64,000 bases of DNA from Pseudanabaena sp. FACHB-2040 (GTDB taxonomy: Bacteria; Cyanobacteriota; Cyanobacteriia; Phormidesmidales; Phormidesmidaceae): NCBI RefSeq assembly GCF_014696715.1, contig NZ_JACJQO010000005.1, positions 186,001-250,000 of the forward strand, given 5' to 3'. Under the pieces are notes generated by a model. That model ran no database searches. It was not told the origin of the DNA and worked only from the letters and a program-made list of their open reading frames with translations. A program made the translations under genes and the position numbers. This document shows, one piece after another, positions 9,533 through 19,347 of the stretch (the first letter of the stretch is position 1; every line of letters starts with the position of its first letter).

Positions 9533-9766
9533 ATGTTTCAATCACCCGATTCGGGCGCACAGTCGCCCACCGTTTCTGCTGAGCAGGTACCCCACCGCGA
9601 ACAAGGCCGCATCGTCGTCTACGGCAGCCTGCTCTACTGCGACAGGATCGTCAAAACCCTTCATACCCTCCACTTCGCCGACCCCAACGACTGGAGCGGC
9701 CCCATTCCTACAGGTCGCCCTAACGAATGGCTACGGATTCTGACCAAACACCTGCTGATTGAATAG
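9533..9766 (+). CDS. Small repeated-family protein, copy A (77 residues)
   Basis: This is one of three related small proteins in the window (others 24708-24941 and 44123-44404). The conserved core is IVVYGS, then DRIVKTLHTLHFAD, then W(S/T)-x-P(I/L)P, then LRILTKHL. The N-terminus is Gln/Ser-rich and variable. Copies A and B share length, both ends and a 377-bp upstream leader; substitutions such as GRI to AHI and LLY to LIA preserve the frame, as expected of genes under selection. No signal peptide or membrane segment. Function unknown. A strong hairpin lies just downstream. Confidence 0.65.
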   Translation: MFQSPDSGAQSPTVSAEQVPHREQGRIVVYGSLLYCDRIVKTLHTLHFADPNDWSGPIPTGRPNEWLRILTKHLLIE

Positions 9767-9804
9767 CCTCTGCTCGGGTATCCAGGCTTCTGTCTGGGTA
9801 CCTT

Positions 9805-9849
9805 CCCTAGTGGCTCTGCCGCTAATCTTAGGAGGCAGAGCCACTGGGG
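9805..9849 (+). terminator. Strong hairpin after copy A gene
   Basis: AGTGGCTCTGCC (9809-9820) pairs perfectly with GGCAGAGCCACT (9834-9845). The stem extends with a G-T wobble and CCC/GGG to 16 pairs. There is no T-run after it, so it may be a factor-dependent terminator, a transcript-end stabiliser or a REP-like palindrome rather than a classical intrinsic terminator. Confidence 0.55.
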
Positions 9850-9996
9850 GCATTCAAATGCAGAGCATTGAAACGAGGAGACGAGGAAAGCACTGGAGCG
9901 AGGGAGGGCCTGCTTAGGCTGTAGTCAGTTGGCGACGCAGGCGTTTGTGTTGGGATTTTTTTGTAGCCAATGGCTGGGCCTCGTCGCTAGTAGAAA

Positions 9997-10150
9997 TGCT
10001 GTGCCAGCTTGGTGGTCTACTGTGCTACATCGGCGATCTAAAAACTGCAGTTTAAGGATCTGCTGTGCCAGTTTAGTGACTTACTGTGCCACAGTGATGA
10101 TCTAAGGCTGCAGTTTAACGACCTGCTGTGCCAGTAGTGTGTGTAATAGT
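9997..10150. repeat. 63-64-bp tandem repeat upstream of the kaiC-like gene
   Basis: Units start at 9997, 10061 and 10124, each with TGCTGTGCCAG. The first two are nearly full length and share ACTGTGC, GATCTAA and CTGCAGTTTAA at matching positions; the third is partial. The short motif CTGTGCCA/CTGTGCTA recurs twice per unit, so the array holds about five spaced copies. The surrounding 9850-10329 has no gene. Position just ahead of the ATPase-kinase pair suggests a regulatory or replication-slippage array; no protein binding site is recognised. Confidence 0.7.
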
Positions 10151-10329
10151 GTGAGTCGGCAGTGTGTAGTGGTGCAGTCAAGGGTGTGAAGTAGTGCGTC
10201 TTTCCTAAAATTGTGGGTAGCTCTAGCGAGGTATCAGCGTTTTCAGAGGAGCTTTACCTACGGTTTTGGCCCAGACAGCCCTACTTCACTGTTTTGTAGT
10301 GTCAGTGGAGTCGAGGTGGCGGCTTGCAG

Positions 10330-11769
10330 ATGTCTATCGATCGTCTATCTACAGGAATTTCGGGACTAAACGAAATTCTTTACGGCGGCTATGTTCCCGG
10401 TTGTGCTTACCTAGTTCGGGGGGGACCAGGCACCGGCAAAACAACGTTGGGAATGCACTTTTTAACGTCGGGGGTGGCAAACGGCGAACCTGTTTTGTTT
10501 ATTACGCTGGCAGAAACTGTCGCCCAACTCCAAAGAACGGCTGAAGGATTGGACTTTGACACTCAAGGCATCACCTTTCTTGACCTTAGCCCGACTTCCG
10601 AATTTTTTGCTCAGGTGCAGACCTACGATATTTTCTCACCTGCTGAAGTAGAGCGCGAACCGACGACCCAGCGCATTGTGGAGCAAGTCGAAACCCTAAA
10701 GCCACAGCGAATTTTCATTGATTCGATGACGCAGTTTCGCTACCTGGCTACAGATACCTTCCAATTTCGCAAACAGGTACTGTCGTTTCTACGATTTTTG
10801 ACAGAGCAAGACACGACGGTTCTATTTACTTCAGAACATAGCATCGAAGCCCCTGACGATGATTTGCAGTTCATGAGCGATGGAGTCCTCAGTTTGGATT
10901 TCAATGAGGGCGCTCGCACTTTGAGTGTTTCTAAGTTTCGAGGGAGTGATTTTCGAGACGGCTCTCACAGTCTTCGCCTCACTAGTAACGGAATGCAGCT
11001 GTTTCCAAGATTGCTGCCCGAAGTGTTTGGAGCAGCGATTACAACGGAAACCATTTCCTCTGGGATTCCAGAAGTTGACGAACTGCTGCATGGTGGCATT
11101 GAGCGCAGCACGATCACGATCCTCAGCGGGCCTAGTGGCGTGGGAAAGAGTACCCTAGGGCTTCAGTTTATGAAAGAGGCGGCCGGACGGGGAGAGCGAT
11201 CGGTGATTTACACCTTTGAGGAAAACAGGGAAACGCTGTTGCATCGGGCTGTAGGCGTCAATGTTCCGGTTCACGCGATGCAGGAGCGCGGCACCCTCTC
11301 GATCGTGCAAATCGAACCGCTTCACTACACACCCGACGAATTTGCTAGCCTCGTGCGACAGGAAGTCGAGCACCAGCAGGTGCGAATTGTCATGATCGAT
11401 AGTGTGTCTGGCTACCGGCTTTCAGTTCGAGGCGAAGACTTAACGCCTCACCTCCATGCCCTTTGCAAGTATCTGCAAAATATGGGAGTTGCTGTCTTGC
11501 TAATCAACGAGGTTGAATCGATTACGGGAGAATTTCGGGCAACTGAAATTGGCATTAGCTATTTAGCAGATACCATTATCTTTCTGCGCTACCTGGAAAT
11601 ACAAGGCGAATTGCGGCGAGTGATTGGTGTGCTCAAAAAGCGGATGAGCGATTTTGAGAAAACATTGCGCGAATTTAAAATCAGTCGCTACGGGATTAAG
11701 GTTGGCACTCCGCTCAAGCAGCTTCGAGGCATCCTCACGGGTATCCCCGAACTGCTGGAAGGTGAGTAA
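10330..11769 (+). CDS. KaiC-like double-domain RecA-fold ATPase
   Basis: Two KaiC/RecA-type domains lie in tandem in 479 residues. Domain 1 has Walker A GGPGTGKTT at 31-39 and a Walker B-like RIFIDS. Domain 2 has Walker A GPSGVGKST near 258-266 and RIVMIDS. The catalytic Glu pair of KaiC (EE after the second strand) is AE in domain 1 (LAET) and EE in domain 2 (FEEN), so the domains probably differ in ATPase activity. No kaiA or kaiB is nearby, and the fused-kinase neighbour points to a signalling KaiC paralogue rather than the clock KaiC. ATG at 10330 is preferred over an in-frame TTG 6 bp upstream. The kinase gene starts 3 bp after the stop, so they form an operon. Confidence 0.85.
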   Translation: MSIDRLSTGISGLNEILYGGYVPGCAYLVRGGPGTGKTTLGMHFLTSGVANGEPVLFITLAETVAQLQRTAEGLDFDTQGITFLDLSPTSEFFAQVQTYDIFSPAEVEREPTTQRIVEQVETLKPQRIFIDSMTQFRYLATDTFQFRKQVLSFLRFLTEQDTTVLFTSEHSIEAPDDDLQFMSDGVLSLDFNEGARTLSVSKFRGSDFRDGSHSLRLTSNGMQLFPRLLPEVFGAAITTETISSGIPEVDELLHGGIERSTITILSGPSGVGKSTLGLQFMKEAAGRGERSVIYTFEENRETLLHRAVGVNVPVHAMQERGTLSIVQIEPLHYTPDEFASLVRQEVEHQQVRIVMIDSVSGYRLSVRGEDLTPHLHALCKYLQNMGVAVLLINEVESITGEFRATEIGISYLADTIIFLRYLEIQGELRRVIGVLKKRMSDFEKTLREFKISRYGIKVGTPLKQLRGILTGIPELLEGE

Positions 11770-11772
11770 GCG

Positions 11773-12861
11773 ATGAGCCGAATTTTGATCCTTGTTGAGC
11801 AAACGGAAAATCGCCGCCTCCTAGCAGAGTGGCTTGAACGATACTACGAGGTCGTAGTCGGAGAATCTGTGGTGCAGGCAGGGAAAGCCGTTCCACTGCT
11901 AAACGAACCGCTTGACCTGTGCATTCTAGATGGTTCGGCCTTACATCATTCATGGGAATGGGTACGGGCCAGAAAACAAGCCGAGCAGCCTGTATTTTTG
12001 CCAGTCCTACTGATTACGCTCCGGGCGGATGTCAAACTGTTGACGCGGCATCTCTGGCAAACCGTCGATGAACTCGTTAGCAAACCGATCGAAAAGTTGG
12101 AGTTGCAGGCACGGGTGGAAATGTTGTTGCGATCGCGACGGCTCTCCCTTGAGCTTCAAACTGCACTAGAGCAAGAACGCGAACTCAAAGAGCTAAAGTC
12201 TCGTTTCGTTTCAATGGTTTCCCATGAATTTCGCAATCCCCTCAATGTCATTTCTGGGTTTGCTCGCCTATTAGAGCAGCACAACTTGCCACCGGAACGC
12301 CGAACCGACTTTTCCCAACGGATTCAAACAGCAGTCGAATCCATGACGGCTTTGCTCGACGATGTTCTGGCGGTCGGCAAAGTTGAAATGAGTGGATTGG
12401 CTGCTAATGCTCCGCTGCTGGAGATCGAGCCGTTCTGCCGCAAATTGATTGAAGAAATCAAAGTCGGCACGGGAACCAATCACATAGTTCAGGTCGATTG
12501 CGAAGACGAGCGCTTGATGGCCAGCGTCAATGAATCGCTACTGCGACAGGTTCTGACGAATCTAGTGTCTAACGCGATCAAATATTCAGCGCCTCAAAGC
12601 ACCGTCTGGCTTAAATTGAAGTGCCAAGCAGAGGCCGTAATCTTTCAAGTACAGGATGAGGGCATTGGCATTCCCTCAGTTGATCAAACACGGTTGTTTG
12701 AATCCTTTTATCGTGCCAGCAATGTCGGTAAGATTCCGGGAACTGGCCTGGGGTTGGCAATTGTAAAACAGGTGGTTGAGCAAGCAGGTGGAACGATCTC
12801 AGTAACCAGTGAGGTGGATGTTGGCACAACGTTCACCGTAACTTTGCCGACCAACAAATAA
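11773..12861 (+). CDS. Receiver-histidine kinase (N-terminal REC, HisKA, HATPase)
   Basis: The 362-residue protein has a receiver domain at 1-118 with phospho-acceptor Asp53 (CILDGS) and Lys104 in SKPI. The usual acidic pair is weakened to Glu9-Gln10, which may reduce metal binding. HisKA follows with His151 in SHEFRNPL. The HATPase domain (about 255-362) has NLVSNAIKYS (N box), DEGIGIP (G1) and GTGLGLAIV (G2). No transmembrane or sensor domain is present, so input probably comes through the receiver or through the KaiC-like ATPase encoded 3 bp upstream. REC-first kinases paired with KaiC-like ATPases recur in bacteria; the signal is unknown. Confidence 0.85.
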   Translation: MSRILILVEQTENRRLLAEWLERYYEVVVGESVVQAGKAVPLLNEPLDLCILDGSALHHSWEWVRARKQAEQPVFLPVLLITLRADVKLLTRHLWQTVDELVSKPIEKLELQARVEMLLRSRRLSLELQTALEQERELKELKSRFVSMVSHEFRNPLNVISGFARLLEQHNLPPERRTDFSQRIQTAVESMTALLDDVLAVGKVEMSGLAANAPLLEIEPFCRKLIEEIKVGTGTNHIVQVDCEDERLMASVNESLLRQVLTNLVSNAIKYSAPQSTVWLKLKCQAEAVIFQVQDEGIGIPSVDQTRLFESFYRASNVGKIPGTGLGLAIVKQVVEQAGGTISVTSEVDVGTTFTVTLPTNK

Positions 12862-13107
12862 GCAAGATCTTTTAGCACACGACCCTAGCCGCCGATTAAG
12901 GCTTCAGTTTTATAGCAGAGGCAGAGTCTCCCCAAGACATTCCAATGCAGGGCGCAGTGAACGAGGAGCCATGTTGCTCCCCTGCCTCCTACCACCTCTT
13001 CCCACTCATTCACCCATCCACCCCTAACCCATCCACCCTCCCACCCCCCAACACCCCTAAACCGCGATATACTCCCTTGAGCAACCAGCCTAGGGAAACA
13101 CAAGTCG
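12862..13107. other. Intergenic region with CT-rich short repeats upstream of glmU
   Basis: The stretch 12965-13065 is built of CCACCC/CATCCA/CTCCCA words, the kind of short degenerate tandem repeat common in filamentous cyanobacteria. The same words flank glmU on the other side (14479-14590) and occur at 17346-17382. A TATACT (13066-13071) is a possible -10 box for glmU. Confidence 0.45.
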
Positions 13108-14478
13108 ATGGTAGCTGTCGCAATTTTGGCCGCCGGTAAAGGCACGCGGATGAAGTCGAGCCTGCCCAAAGTTCTGCATTCGGTGGGCGGCAAAACGATG
13201 GTAGAGCGAGTCTTAGAAGGGCTTTCTGGAATCAACCCAGAGCACCAGTTCATTATCTTTGGATTTGGCAAAGACCAGGTGCAAAACGCCCTGTCTCACC
13301 GGCCCAATTTGACCTTCGTCGAGCAGGCCGAACAGCTAGGTACCGGGCACGCCGTTCAGCAAGTGATCCCCCATCTGGAGGGCTTTGAGGGCGATCTGCT
13401 GGTGCTCAACGGCGATCTGCCCTTGCTGCGCCCCTCCACGATTGAAAACCTGGTGAAAACGCACCAAGAGAAGGGCAATGCCGCCACCCTACTCACCGCC
13501 CAGCTACCCGACCCCACCGGCTACGGGCGCGTCTTTTGCAACGACCAAAACATCGTCACCGAAATCGTCGAACACCGCGACTGCACCCCTGCCCAGCGCC
13601 AAAACCCCCGCATCAATGCCGGGGCCTACTGCTTTAACTGGCAAGCGCTGATGCAGGTATTGCCCCACCTCAAGGCCGACAACGACCAGAAAGAGTACTA
13701 CCTGACCGACGTAGTCAAAGACCTCAACCCAGTGATGGCGTTTAACGTCGAAGACTACCAGGAAATTCTGGGTATCAACAACCGCAAGCAGTTGGCCGAA
13801 GCCTACGCCATTCTGCAAGATCGCATCAAAGACCAGTGGATGGCCGCTGGCGTTACCCTGATCGATCCCATCAGCACCACCATCGACACCACAGTGCACA
13901 TCGAGCCCGATGTCATCATCGAGCCTCAGACTCACCTGCGGGGCGACACCACCATTGGCACCGGCAGCCGCATTGGCCCCGGCAGCCTAATCGAAGACAG
14001 CCAGATCGGGGCCAACGTGACCGTTGCCTTCTCGGTCATCTCCGACAGCGTGATCCAGGATGGGGCACGGGTAGGCCCCTATGCGCACCTGCGAGGCCAT
14101 GCTGTAGTTGGAGAGAACTGCCGCATCGGCAACTTCGTTGAACTCAAGAAGGCCACGCTAGGCGATCGCACTAACGTCGCTCACCTGTCTTACCTGGGCG
14201 ATGCCACGCTAGGAACTCAGGTCAACGTTGGCGCAGGCACCATCACCGCCAACTACGACGGCTATAAAAAGCACCCAACCATAATTGGCGATCGCACCAA
14301 AACCGGCTCCAACAGCGTCCTAGTCGCCCCCATCACCATCGGCTCCGACGTCACCGTTGGCGCAGGTTCTGTCATCACTAAAGACGTACCCGACGATTGC
14401 CTAGTCGTCGCCCGCGCCCCGCAAAAGAGCGTTCCTGGCTGGCGACCTCGGCATTTGCGAGAAGAGAAGAAGGAGTAG
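13108..14478 (+). CDS. glmU: Bifunctional GlmU (GlcN-1-P acetyltransferase / UDP-GlcNAc pyrophosphorylase)
   Basis: GlmU makes UDP-GlcNAc from glucosamine-1-phosphate, acetyl-CoA and UTP, the precursor of peptidoglycan and LPS. The 456 residues match the family length. The N-terminal pyrophosphorylase has the nucleotide-binding [18 protein letters not shown] at 7-24, LNGDLPLL and GYGRV. The C-terminal left-handed beta-helix (about 250-450) has hexapeptide repeats and the acetyltransferase motifs [17 protein letters not shown] (catalytic His) and [13 protein letters not shown]. Cytoplasmic and normally essential. The gene stands alone, bracketed by CT-rich repeats, and converges on the DMT transporter. 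No anomaly is seen. Confidence 0.97.
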   Translation: MVAVAILAAGKGTRMKSSLPKVLHSVGGKTMVERVLEGLSGINPEHQFIIFGFGKDQVQNALSHRPNLTFVEQAEQLGTGHAVQQVIPHLEGFEGDLLVLNGDLPLLRPSTIENLVKTHQEKGNAATLLTAQLPDPTGYGRVFCNDQNIVTEIVEHRDCTPAQRQNPRINAGAYCFNWQALMQVLPHLKADNDQKEYYLTDVVKDLNPVMAFNVEDYQEILGINNRKQLAEAYAILQDRIKDQWMAAGVTLIDPISTTIDTTVHIEPDVIIEPQTHLRGDTTIGTGSRIGPGSLIEDSQIGANVTVAFSVISDSVIQDGARVGPYAHLRGHAVVGENCRIGNFVELKKATLGDRTNVAHLSYLGDATLGTQVNVGAGTITANYDGYKKHPTIIGDRTKTGSNSVLVAPITIGSDVTVGAGSVITKDVPDDCLVVARAPQKSVPGWRPRHLREEKKE

Positions 14479-14577
14479 GAGGGTGGATGAGTGGGAGGGT
14501 GGTAAGGAGTTATACAGCGTAGAAGACGCTTTTTTCTATCTCCTACGCCTTCCCTATCTCCCCTACTCATCCACCCC

Positions 14578-15435
14578 CTACCCCTCACCCTCCCAATAAG
14601 TCGCCACCGTCGTTGTGCCTAAAATCAACAGCCCCCCGATCAGCGTTCTCGCATTGGGAATTTCCCCTAGCAAAACTACTGCCAGGAGAATGCCGTAGAC
14701 GGGCTCTAAAGCGCTAATGACGCTGGCTAGCTGGGTGCGTAGCACTGCCAGGCTCTCGATAAAGAGGGTATGGGCCAGAGCAGTGCAGAGCACGCCTAGA
14801 ACTAGCAGCAGGCCCAGGCTATAGGGGGTTAGCAGGGCTGCTGACAGGGGCGTGACCAGCAGAAGGCTGAGGCAGGCAAAGACATTTTGGTACAGCGCGA
14901 TCGCAAATGCCGAATATCGCTGCCGGTAGCCCTTGTTAACGAGCTGCAGCAGCGCGAACGATAGACCCGACAGCAGGCCCCAGATCGCGCCAACGGTGCT
15001 GCTGGCGCTAAAGCTGTATTCAGGGATCACTAGAACAACGCCGAAGAGGACTGCGGTTGCGATCGCACCATCACGCCAGCGCCAGCGGGTCTTAAAAAAC
15101 CAAGGCTCTAGCAGCGTGACAAAGACCGGAAAGCTGGAAAACGTCAGCAGTCCAATCGCCACCGTAGACAGCTGAATGGCTAGAAAAAAGCTGTACCAGT
15201 GAAAGGCCAGCAGCCCGCCCAACCCCACCAGTCCCAGCAAATCCCAGCGGCTTGTGGGCCGCAGAGCGGTTTGATACCGCAGCAGCCACAGACCCAGCGC
15301 CAAACTGGCAAAGCCCGTCCGACCTAAGACAATGAAGCTCGCAGGAAGGGTCAGAAACTTGCCAAAGAGCCCAGCTAGGCCAAACAAAAAGACCGAGACG
15401 TGAACCTGGATCAGTGCCCGCCGCTGAGAATCCAT
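14578..15435 (-). CDS. EamA/DMT-family permease
   Basis: The 285-residue protein has ten predicted membrane helices in two EamA repeats (about 8-135 and 150-280). The conserved C-terminal helix signature ISALEPVYGILLAVVLLGE is present. Drug/metabolite transporter members export amino acids, nucleobases or other small metabolites; the substrate cannot be assigned. The gene ends among CT-rich repeats facing glmU. The start lies 16 bp downstream of the DUF2996 stop, so the two are probably co-transcribed. Confidence 0.88.
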   Translation of the reverse strand: MDSQRRALIQVHVSVFLFGLAGLFGKFLTLPASFIVLGRTGFASLALGLWLLRYQTALRPTSRWDLLGLVGLGGLLAFHWYSFFLAIQLSTVAIGLLTFSSFPVFVTLLEPWFFKTRWRWRDGAIATAVLFGVVLVIPEYSFSASSTVGAIWGLLSGLSFALLQLVNKGYRQRYSAFAIALYQNVFACLSLLLVTPLSAALLTPYSLGLLLVLGVLCTALAHTLFIESLAVLRTQLASVISALEPVYGILLAVVLLGEIPNARTLIGGLLILGTTTVATYWEGEG

Positions 15436-15451
15436 GCTGCCGCAGCAAAGC

Positions 15452-16039
15452 CTAGTTGCGGTTTAGCCACTTTTGCCCGTTCAGGCGCTGCAGAGTATAG
15501 AGCAACATCAGATCGAGCGTTATCTTGCGCTCATCGCCCATGAACTGCTCAACCGTGCTGCCCTTAAAGTCGCCACTGGAGCAGTAGAAGAGCTTTTGGC
15601 TACCGATATTTTCATCGGTAAAGGCAATGTTAAATTGCCGCTGGTTCTCCTGCCACTGACCGCTAACCTGCCAGTACTCCTCGCTATCAGACAGCCCGTG
15701 AACCTGCAAAGGTTGCTTCTTGAAAGACAGCGCAATTTCTCCCTTAGCATTTTGCTTCAGGGCCTTGTCTAGGCTTGGCAGAAAATCCTGCTGAATGAAC
15801 TGCTCAAACGGCTTGTCTTCAACAGCAGGCGGCTTTTCCTTCTTGGGCTTAGCGTCACCGGCAGCCGCCTTGGGTTTGGCTTCACCAGCAGCGGCTTTCC
15901 CAGCGGCGCGAGCAGCAGGGGCCTTGCCCTCAGCCTCAGGGGCTTTGCCTTCAGCTTCAGGAGCATCACCAGCAGGAGCTGATGGATCCACCTGGGGCGT
16001 TACTTCTTTAGGCGGTTTAGGCGTTTGTTCTTCAGCCAT
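15452..16039 (-). CDS. DUF2996 family protein
   Basis: The N-terminal 75 residues are a low-complexity Ala/Pro/Lys/Glu stretch with repeats (APEAEGK twice; AKPKAAAGD). The C-terminal about 115 residues match the DUF2996 pattern of cyanobacteria and chloroplasts: FEQFIQQDFLPSLDKAL, YWQVSGQW, RQFNIAFTDENIG, MGDERKITLDLMLLYTLQRL. The role is unknown in bacteria. The disordered linker probably expands and contracts through DNA repeats. It precedes the EamA gene by 16 bp. Confidence 0.85.
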   Translation of the reverse strand: MAEEQTPKPPKEVTPQVDPSAPAGDAPEAEGKAPEAEGKAPAARAAGKAAAGEAKPKAAAGDAKPKKEKPPAVEDKPFEQFIQQDFLPSLDKALKQNAKGEIALSFKKQPLQVHGLSDSEEYWQVSGQWQENQRQFNIAFTDENIGSQKLFYCSSGDFKGSTVEQFMGDERKITLDLMLLYTLQRLNGQKWLNRN

Positions 16040-16085
16040 GCAGATTACAGCTTCTCAATGCTATTGGCAGTTTAGCTGATTCAGT

Positions 16086-17159
16086 CTACCCCTGAGGAGC
16101 CAAATGCAGCATCTCCCGCCGCAGCGTAGCAATATCCAAGCTGGCAGCGCCGTTGTGCTGAACGCCGACGGCATCGAGATCGGCTTCTACCATCAGCTTG
16201 ACTAGCTGATCAAAGGTAACAGTAGGTTCCCAACCAAGCTTCTCACGGGCCTTGGCAGGATCGCCAATCAACAGCTCTACTTCGGCGGGGCGCAGGTAGC
16301 GGCTGTCGAACTCGACATAGTTCTGCCAGTCCAAGTTGACGTGCTGAAAAGCAATATCGAGGAATTCTTTAATGGAGTGGGTTTCTCCGGTGGCGACGAC
16401 ATAATCATCGGGCTGGTCCTGTTGCAGCATCAGCCACATGGCTTTGACGTAGTCTTTGGCGTAGCCCCAGTCGCGCTTGGCATCGAGATTGCCCAGGTAG
16501 ATTTTTTTCTGCTGTCCAGCGACGATGCGGGCAACGGCGCGAGTGATTTTACGGGTGACGAAGGTTTCTCCCCGGCGAGGCGACTCGTGGTTAAAGAGAA
16601 TGCCGTTGCACGCAAACAGGTCGTAAGATTCGCGGTAGTTTACCGTTTGCCAGTGGGCGTAGACCTTGGCGCAGGCGTAGGGGCTGCGGGGGTAGAAGGG
16701 GGTCGTTTCTTTTTGGGGAATTTCCTGGACTTTACCAAACATTTCCGAGGAGCCTGCCTGGTAAAAGCGCACCTCTAAGCTGGTGCGCTGCTGGTAGTCG
16801 CGGATGGCCTCCAGCAGCCGCAGAGTGCCCATGCCAACGGTATCAACTGTGTATTCGGGGGAGTCGAAGCTGACTCGTACATGGGACTGGGCTCCCAGGT
16901 TGTAGACTTCGTGGGGCTGCACCTGCTCCAAAATGCGGCGCAGCATGGTGCCATCGGTCAAATCACCATAGTAGAGAAAGAGCCGAGCCCCTTCTTTGTG
17001 AGGATCTTCGTAAATGTCATCGATGCGGTCGGTATTGAATGTGGAGGTCCGCCGGATCAATCCATGCACTTCATACCCTTTTTCGAGCAGCAGTTCTGCC
17101 AGGTAGGAACCGTCTTGTCCGGTAATGCCGGTCAGCAGTGCACGTTTGGGTTGGCTCAT
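16086..17159 (-). CDS. gmd: GDP-mannose 4,6-dehydratase
   Basis: Gmd converts GDP-mannose to GDP-4-keto-6-deoxymannose, the first step to GDP-fucose and related 6-deoxyhexoses for surface glycans. The 357-residue SDR protein has the Gmd-type cofactor motif [13 protein letters not shown] (10-22), [14 protein letters not shown], the catalytic Ser-Ser-Glu and Tyr/Lys motifs in AGSSEMFG and [10 protein letters not shown], and the family signature [17 protein letters not shown]. Length is normal for the family. No GDP-fucose synthase (fcl) adjoins, so the end product is uncertain. Confidence 0.95.
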   Translation of the reverse strand: MSQPKRALLTGITGQDGSYLAELLLEKGYEVHGLIRRTSTFNTDRIDDIYEDPHKEGARLFLYYGDLTDGTMLRRILEQVQPHEVYNLGAQSHVRVSFDSPEYTVDTVGMGTLRLLEAIRDYQQRTSLEVRFYQAGSSEMFGKVQEIPQKETTPFYPRSPYACAKVYAHWQTVNYRESYDLFACNGILFNHESPRRGETFVTRKITRAVARIVAGQQKKIYLGNLDAKRDWGYAKDYVKAMWLMLQQDQPDDYVVATGETHSIKEFLDIAFQHVNLDWQNYVEFDSRYLRPAEVELLIGDPAKAREKLGWEPTVTFDQLVKLMVEADLDAVGVQHNGAASLDIATLRREMLHLAPQG

Positions 17160-17505
17160 TCAAATCACCATTCTGGTTAAGGTCAAGCAGGCAAGACTAT
17201 GCCCAGGGAAGTGGGGCTTCCATTAGGTCAGATTACCCATGCGAAGTGTTTAAGCTACCATACCTGCTTATCGTGGCGCTGCAGCGGGGATCGGTTAGCT
17301 ATTGGCTGTAAGTATTTATATCAATTCTTTGAATAGCAAATAGCCGCTACTCATCCACCCATCTACTCTCCCACCCCCTATTTGCAGCACTTTTTCTGGA
17401 ATCGGTATCTAGACAGTGGGTGTTGGCTGTTTAAAGTGACAAAGGTCATTAGCCACTTAGGACAAGGGCCCAATGACTAATGACCAGTGCGTTTGAGCTG
17501 TAAAT
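17160..17505. other. 346-bp intergenic region
   Basis: No gene is seen. A CT-rich short repeat of the CCACCCATC type occupies about 17348-17380. The halves CATTAGCCACTTAGGACAAGGG and GACTAATGACCAG region carry imperfect CATTAG/CTAATG inversions (about 17448-17483), possibly a weak hairpin. Confidence 0.35.
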
Positions 17506-17760
17506 CTAGAGGTCCGCCAGATCTGCAGATTTGGTCAGAATTTTGAGCAGGGCTGCTTTTCTGACCTCAACACGGTCTGAAAACCGTCCAGTTTGCCGGG
17601 TAGTAGATAGCTCCAAAATGAGTTGCCTCAGTTCGTGAGCGACCTGCCGGTAGGACTGCATGCGGTTTTGAATTAACAAATCGACTTGAGCTTGAGTGTA
17701 GGTTGCTGAAAGTTGCCGCTTCCGAGACTTGGAACCGGGCCTGATGGCTTTGATCGTCAT
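17506..17760 (-). CDS. Small basic hypothetical protein (84 residues)
   Basis: ATG at 17760 gives MTIKAIRPGSKSRKRQ; a longer TTG start at 17805 has no added support. The protein is basic at the N-terminus, then mostly helical (QAQVDLLIQNRMQSYRQVAHELRQLILEL), with a hydrophobic heptad pattern that could form a short coiled coil or helical bundle. No family is recognised. It could be a small regulatory protein. Its reading frame runs without overlap between gmd and fabG, which favours a real gene. Confidence 0.5.
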   Translation of the reverse strand: MTIKAIRPGSKSRKRQLSATYTQAQVDLLIQNRMQSYRQVAHELRQLILELSTTRQTGRFSDRVEVRKAALLKILTKSADLADL

Positions 17761-17930
17761 TGTTGTAAATGCTTGGAGGTGAGGGTAGCGTAATGACGAC
17801 TTCAATCAGCCAAAACGATTGGCTAGAGGAACTCACGTAAATCTGCAGCACTCCCTCAGGCAATTCAGGATAGTTTGTCAACTTTTTACCCTAAAATTTT
17901 AGGGCTGCGGGCGCGTCATGAGCTGCCTTG

Positions 17931-18836
<906 letters not shown>

Positions 18837-18866
18837 TTAGCCAGAGTGAATTTTTGGGGTAAGGTG

Positions 18867-19187
18867 ATGGCTACTAAACAGCAATTTCAAAGCTTCAGCG
18901 ATCTATTGACCGAATCTGATCGGCCTGTGCTGGTAGATTTTTATGCCAACTGGTGCGGCCCCTGCAAGATGATGGCGGGCGTTTTGGAGCAAGTAAACGA
19001 GCAGCTCAAGCAGCAGCTTAAGATCGTCAAGATCGACACCGAGCGCTATCCTGACCTGGCCAAGCAGCATCGGATTCATGCGCTGCCGACGTTAGTTCTG
19101 TTTAAAGCTGGACAACCTGTTGATCGAATCGAAGGGGTGTTGCCTGCCGACCAGTTAGTGCAGCGGCTGCAGCCTCACCTCGTCTAA
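18867..19187 (+). CDS. Thioredoxin family protein
   Basis: The 106-residue protein carries the active site WCGPCK in DFYANWCGPCKMM, the conserved cis-Pro in ALPTLVLF and the Gly in IEGVLPAD. Single-domain cytosolic thioredoxin reducing target disulfides. ATG at 18867 has GGGGTAAGG just upstream and is preferred to the GTG at 18846. Sequence differs enough from m-type TrxA (shorter N-terminus, Lys/Gln-rich helix 2 QLKQQLK) that I assign no symbol; it may be a y- or x-type isoform. Confidence 0.93.
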   Translation: MATKQQFQSFSDLLTESDRPVLVDFYANWCGPCKMMAGVLEQVNEQLKQQLKIVKIDTERYPDLAKQHRIHALPTLVLFKAGQPVDRIEGVLPADQLVQRLQPHLV

Positions 19188-19347
19188 CGGTTTGATAGCT
19201 TGTCTAGCGTAAATGGATAGACAAAAGCAGCCTCTGCTAAGGGTAAATGCGATCGCAACTCTAGCCTGTCAGGCGATTTTCCTGCTGGGCGGCAGTGGCG
19301 TGGGTGCATCAGAACTGAAACCGAGTACTGATCCCCCTTGCCAAGAT

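Noticed and set aside
9363-9743. Forward 126-codon frame over leader A and its gene
   Set aside because: Different frame from the conserved 77-residue product. The equivalent B frame is not preserved through the gene, so it is a shadow.
13504-13935. Reverse-strand Val/Gly/Asp-rich frame inside glmU
   Set aside because: Antisense shadow of a well-conserved gene; composition is typical of reverse complement coding.
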